A stretch of 5,251 nt of DNA, taken from contig JAAVHG010000022.1 in assembly GCA_014799855.1 (NCBI GenBank), positions 6,648 to 11,898 of the forward strand. Direction: 5' to 3'. The notes beneath the pieces were generated by a model, which was given only the letters and a program-made list of their open reading frames with translations, had not been told where the DNA came from and ran no database searches. Numbering within the stretch: position 1 is the first letter of the stretch; each line of letters opens with the position of its first letter. The position numbers were made by a program, and so were the translations under genes. This stretch comes from Oscillibacter sp. Its GTDB lineage: Bacteria > Bacillota > Clostridia > Oscillospirales > Oscillospiraceae. Below, one piece after another: positions 5,098 to 5,251 of the stretch.

Positions 5098-5212
5098 GGG
5101 AAGAAGCATCCTCAAGCACCAGAAAGCGGCAGCGCAAACAGAGAGAAGCGGCATCGTCAACCACCAACCTCCGCCCCCGCAAAAGGGGCCCGCCCCATAA
5201 TGCGTACACGCC

Positions 5213-5249
5213 AAAAAACGCCCTGATCACAAGGATCAGGGCGTTTTCT
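5213..5249. terminator. Strong bidirectional terminator at the window end
   Basis: A perfect 14-bp stem AAAACGCCCTGATC (5215-5228) and GATCAGGGCGTTTT (5234-5247) with a 5-base loop. TTTT follows the GC stem on the plus strand, and six A at 5213-5218 give a T-run on the minus strand. It ends the GH18-like transcript 118 bases after its stop. The symmetry suggests a convergent minus-strand gene just beyond the window. The stretch 5098-5212 shows no gene or clear signal. Confidence 0.9.
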
Positions 5250-5251
5250 GC

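Noticed and set aside
4858..5230. Minus-strand ORFs over the end of the GH18-like gene and the final intergenic region
   Set aside because: No ribosome site, one begins inside the terminator stem-loop, and the sequences look like reverse-frame shadows of GC-rich coding DNA.
1..5251. CRISPR array, tRNA or rRNA genes, insertion sequence or transposase
   Set aside because: No regularly spaced direct repeats, no tRNA-like cloverleaf with CCA or T-arm motif, no rRNA signature and no transposase ORF were seen.

Overview
The window is a compact, GC-rich stretch of a Gram-positive (Firmicutes/Clostridia-type) chromosome. The evidence is strong AGGAGG-type ribosome binding sites, a TTG start codon, sigma-A-like promoters, a YqeG-type HAD phosphatase, a Firmicutes EF-P and a 27-residue holin-like toxin peptide. 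The GC-rich protein-coding style resembles the Oscillospiraceae (Flavonifractor/Oscillibacter-like). That placement is inferred from overall impression, not from a database search.

Layout: (1) 1-702 (+) is the C-terminal three quarters of an SPFH/Band 7 membrane scaffold protein, cut by the window edge. (2) 703-952 is a hairpin-rich convergent intergenic region ending in a bidirectional terminator. (3) 953-2470 (-) is gpmI, cofactor-independent phosphoglycerate mutase. It lies 70 bases downstream of (4) efp (2541-3110, -), elongation factor P, with a strong hairpin between them. A good promoter for this pair sits at 3190-3218. (5) 3117-3522 has no convincing ORF of its own. It holds the efp promoter, a GC-rich block with a large imperfect hairpin, and the 5' leader of a toxin mRNA. 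(6) 3452-3718 looks like a complete type I toxin-antitoxin locus: a 27-codon AT-rich toxin gene (3523-3606, +), a 14-bp terminator stem containing its stop codon, and a convergent antisense RNA driven by a near-consensus promoter (TTGACA-17-TATACT, -). (7) 3715-4209 (-) is a YqeG-family HAD phosphatase whose stop codon lies inside the -35 box of the antisense promoter. (8) 4303-5097 (+) is divergent from it and encodes a 264-residue cytoplasmic protein that resembles a divergent glycoside hydrolase family 18 barrel. (9) 5098-5251 contains no gene and ends in a strong bidirectional terminator.

The large genes are housekeeping: membrane organisation, glycolysis, rescue of polyproline translation, and possibly phospholipid synthesis. 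They do not form one pathway. The most interesting part is the toxin/antisense RNA module between efp and yqeG. It is far more AT-rich in its coding part than its neighbours. Its mRNA is predicted to hide the Shine-Dalgarno sequence in a hairpin, to have a competing alternative hairpin, and to be able to pair its 5' and 3' ends over 18 base pairs. The toxin family itself (holin-like toxins, TxpA/BsrG/Fst-type) is known. The antisense RNA and the mRNA folding scheme are predictions from this sequence.
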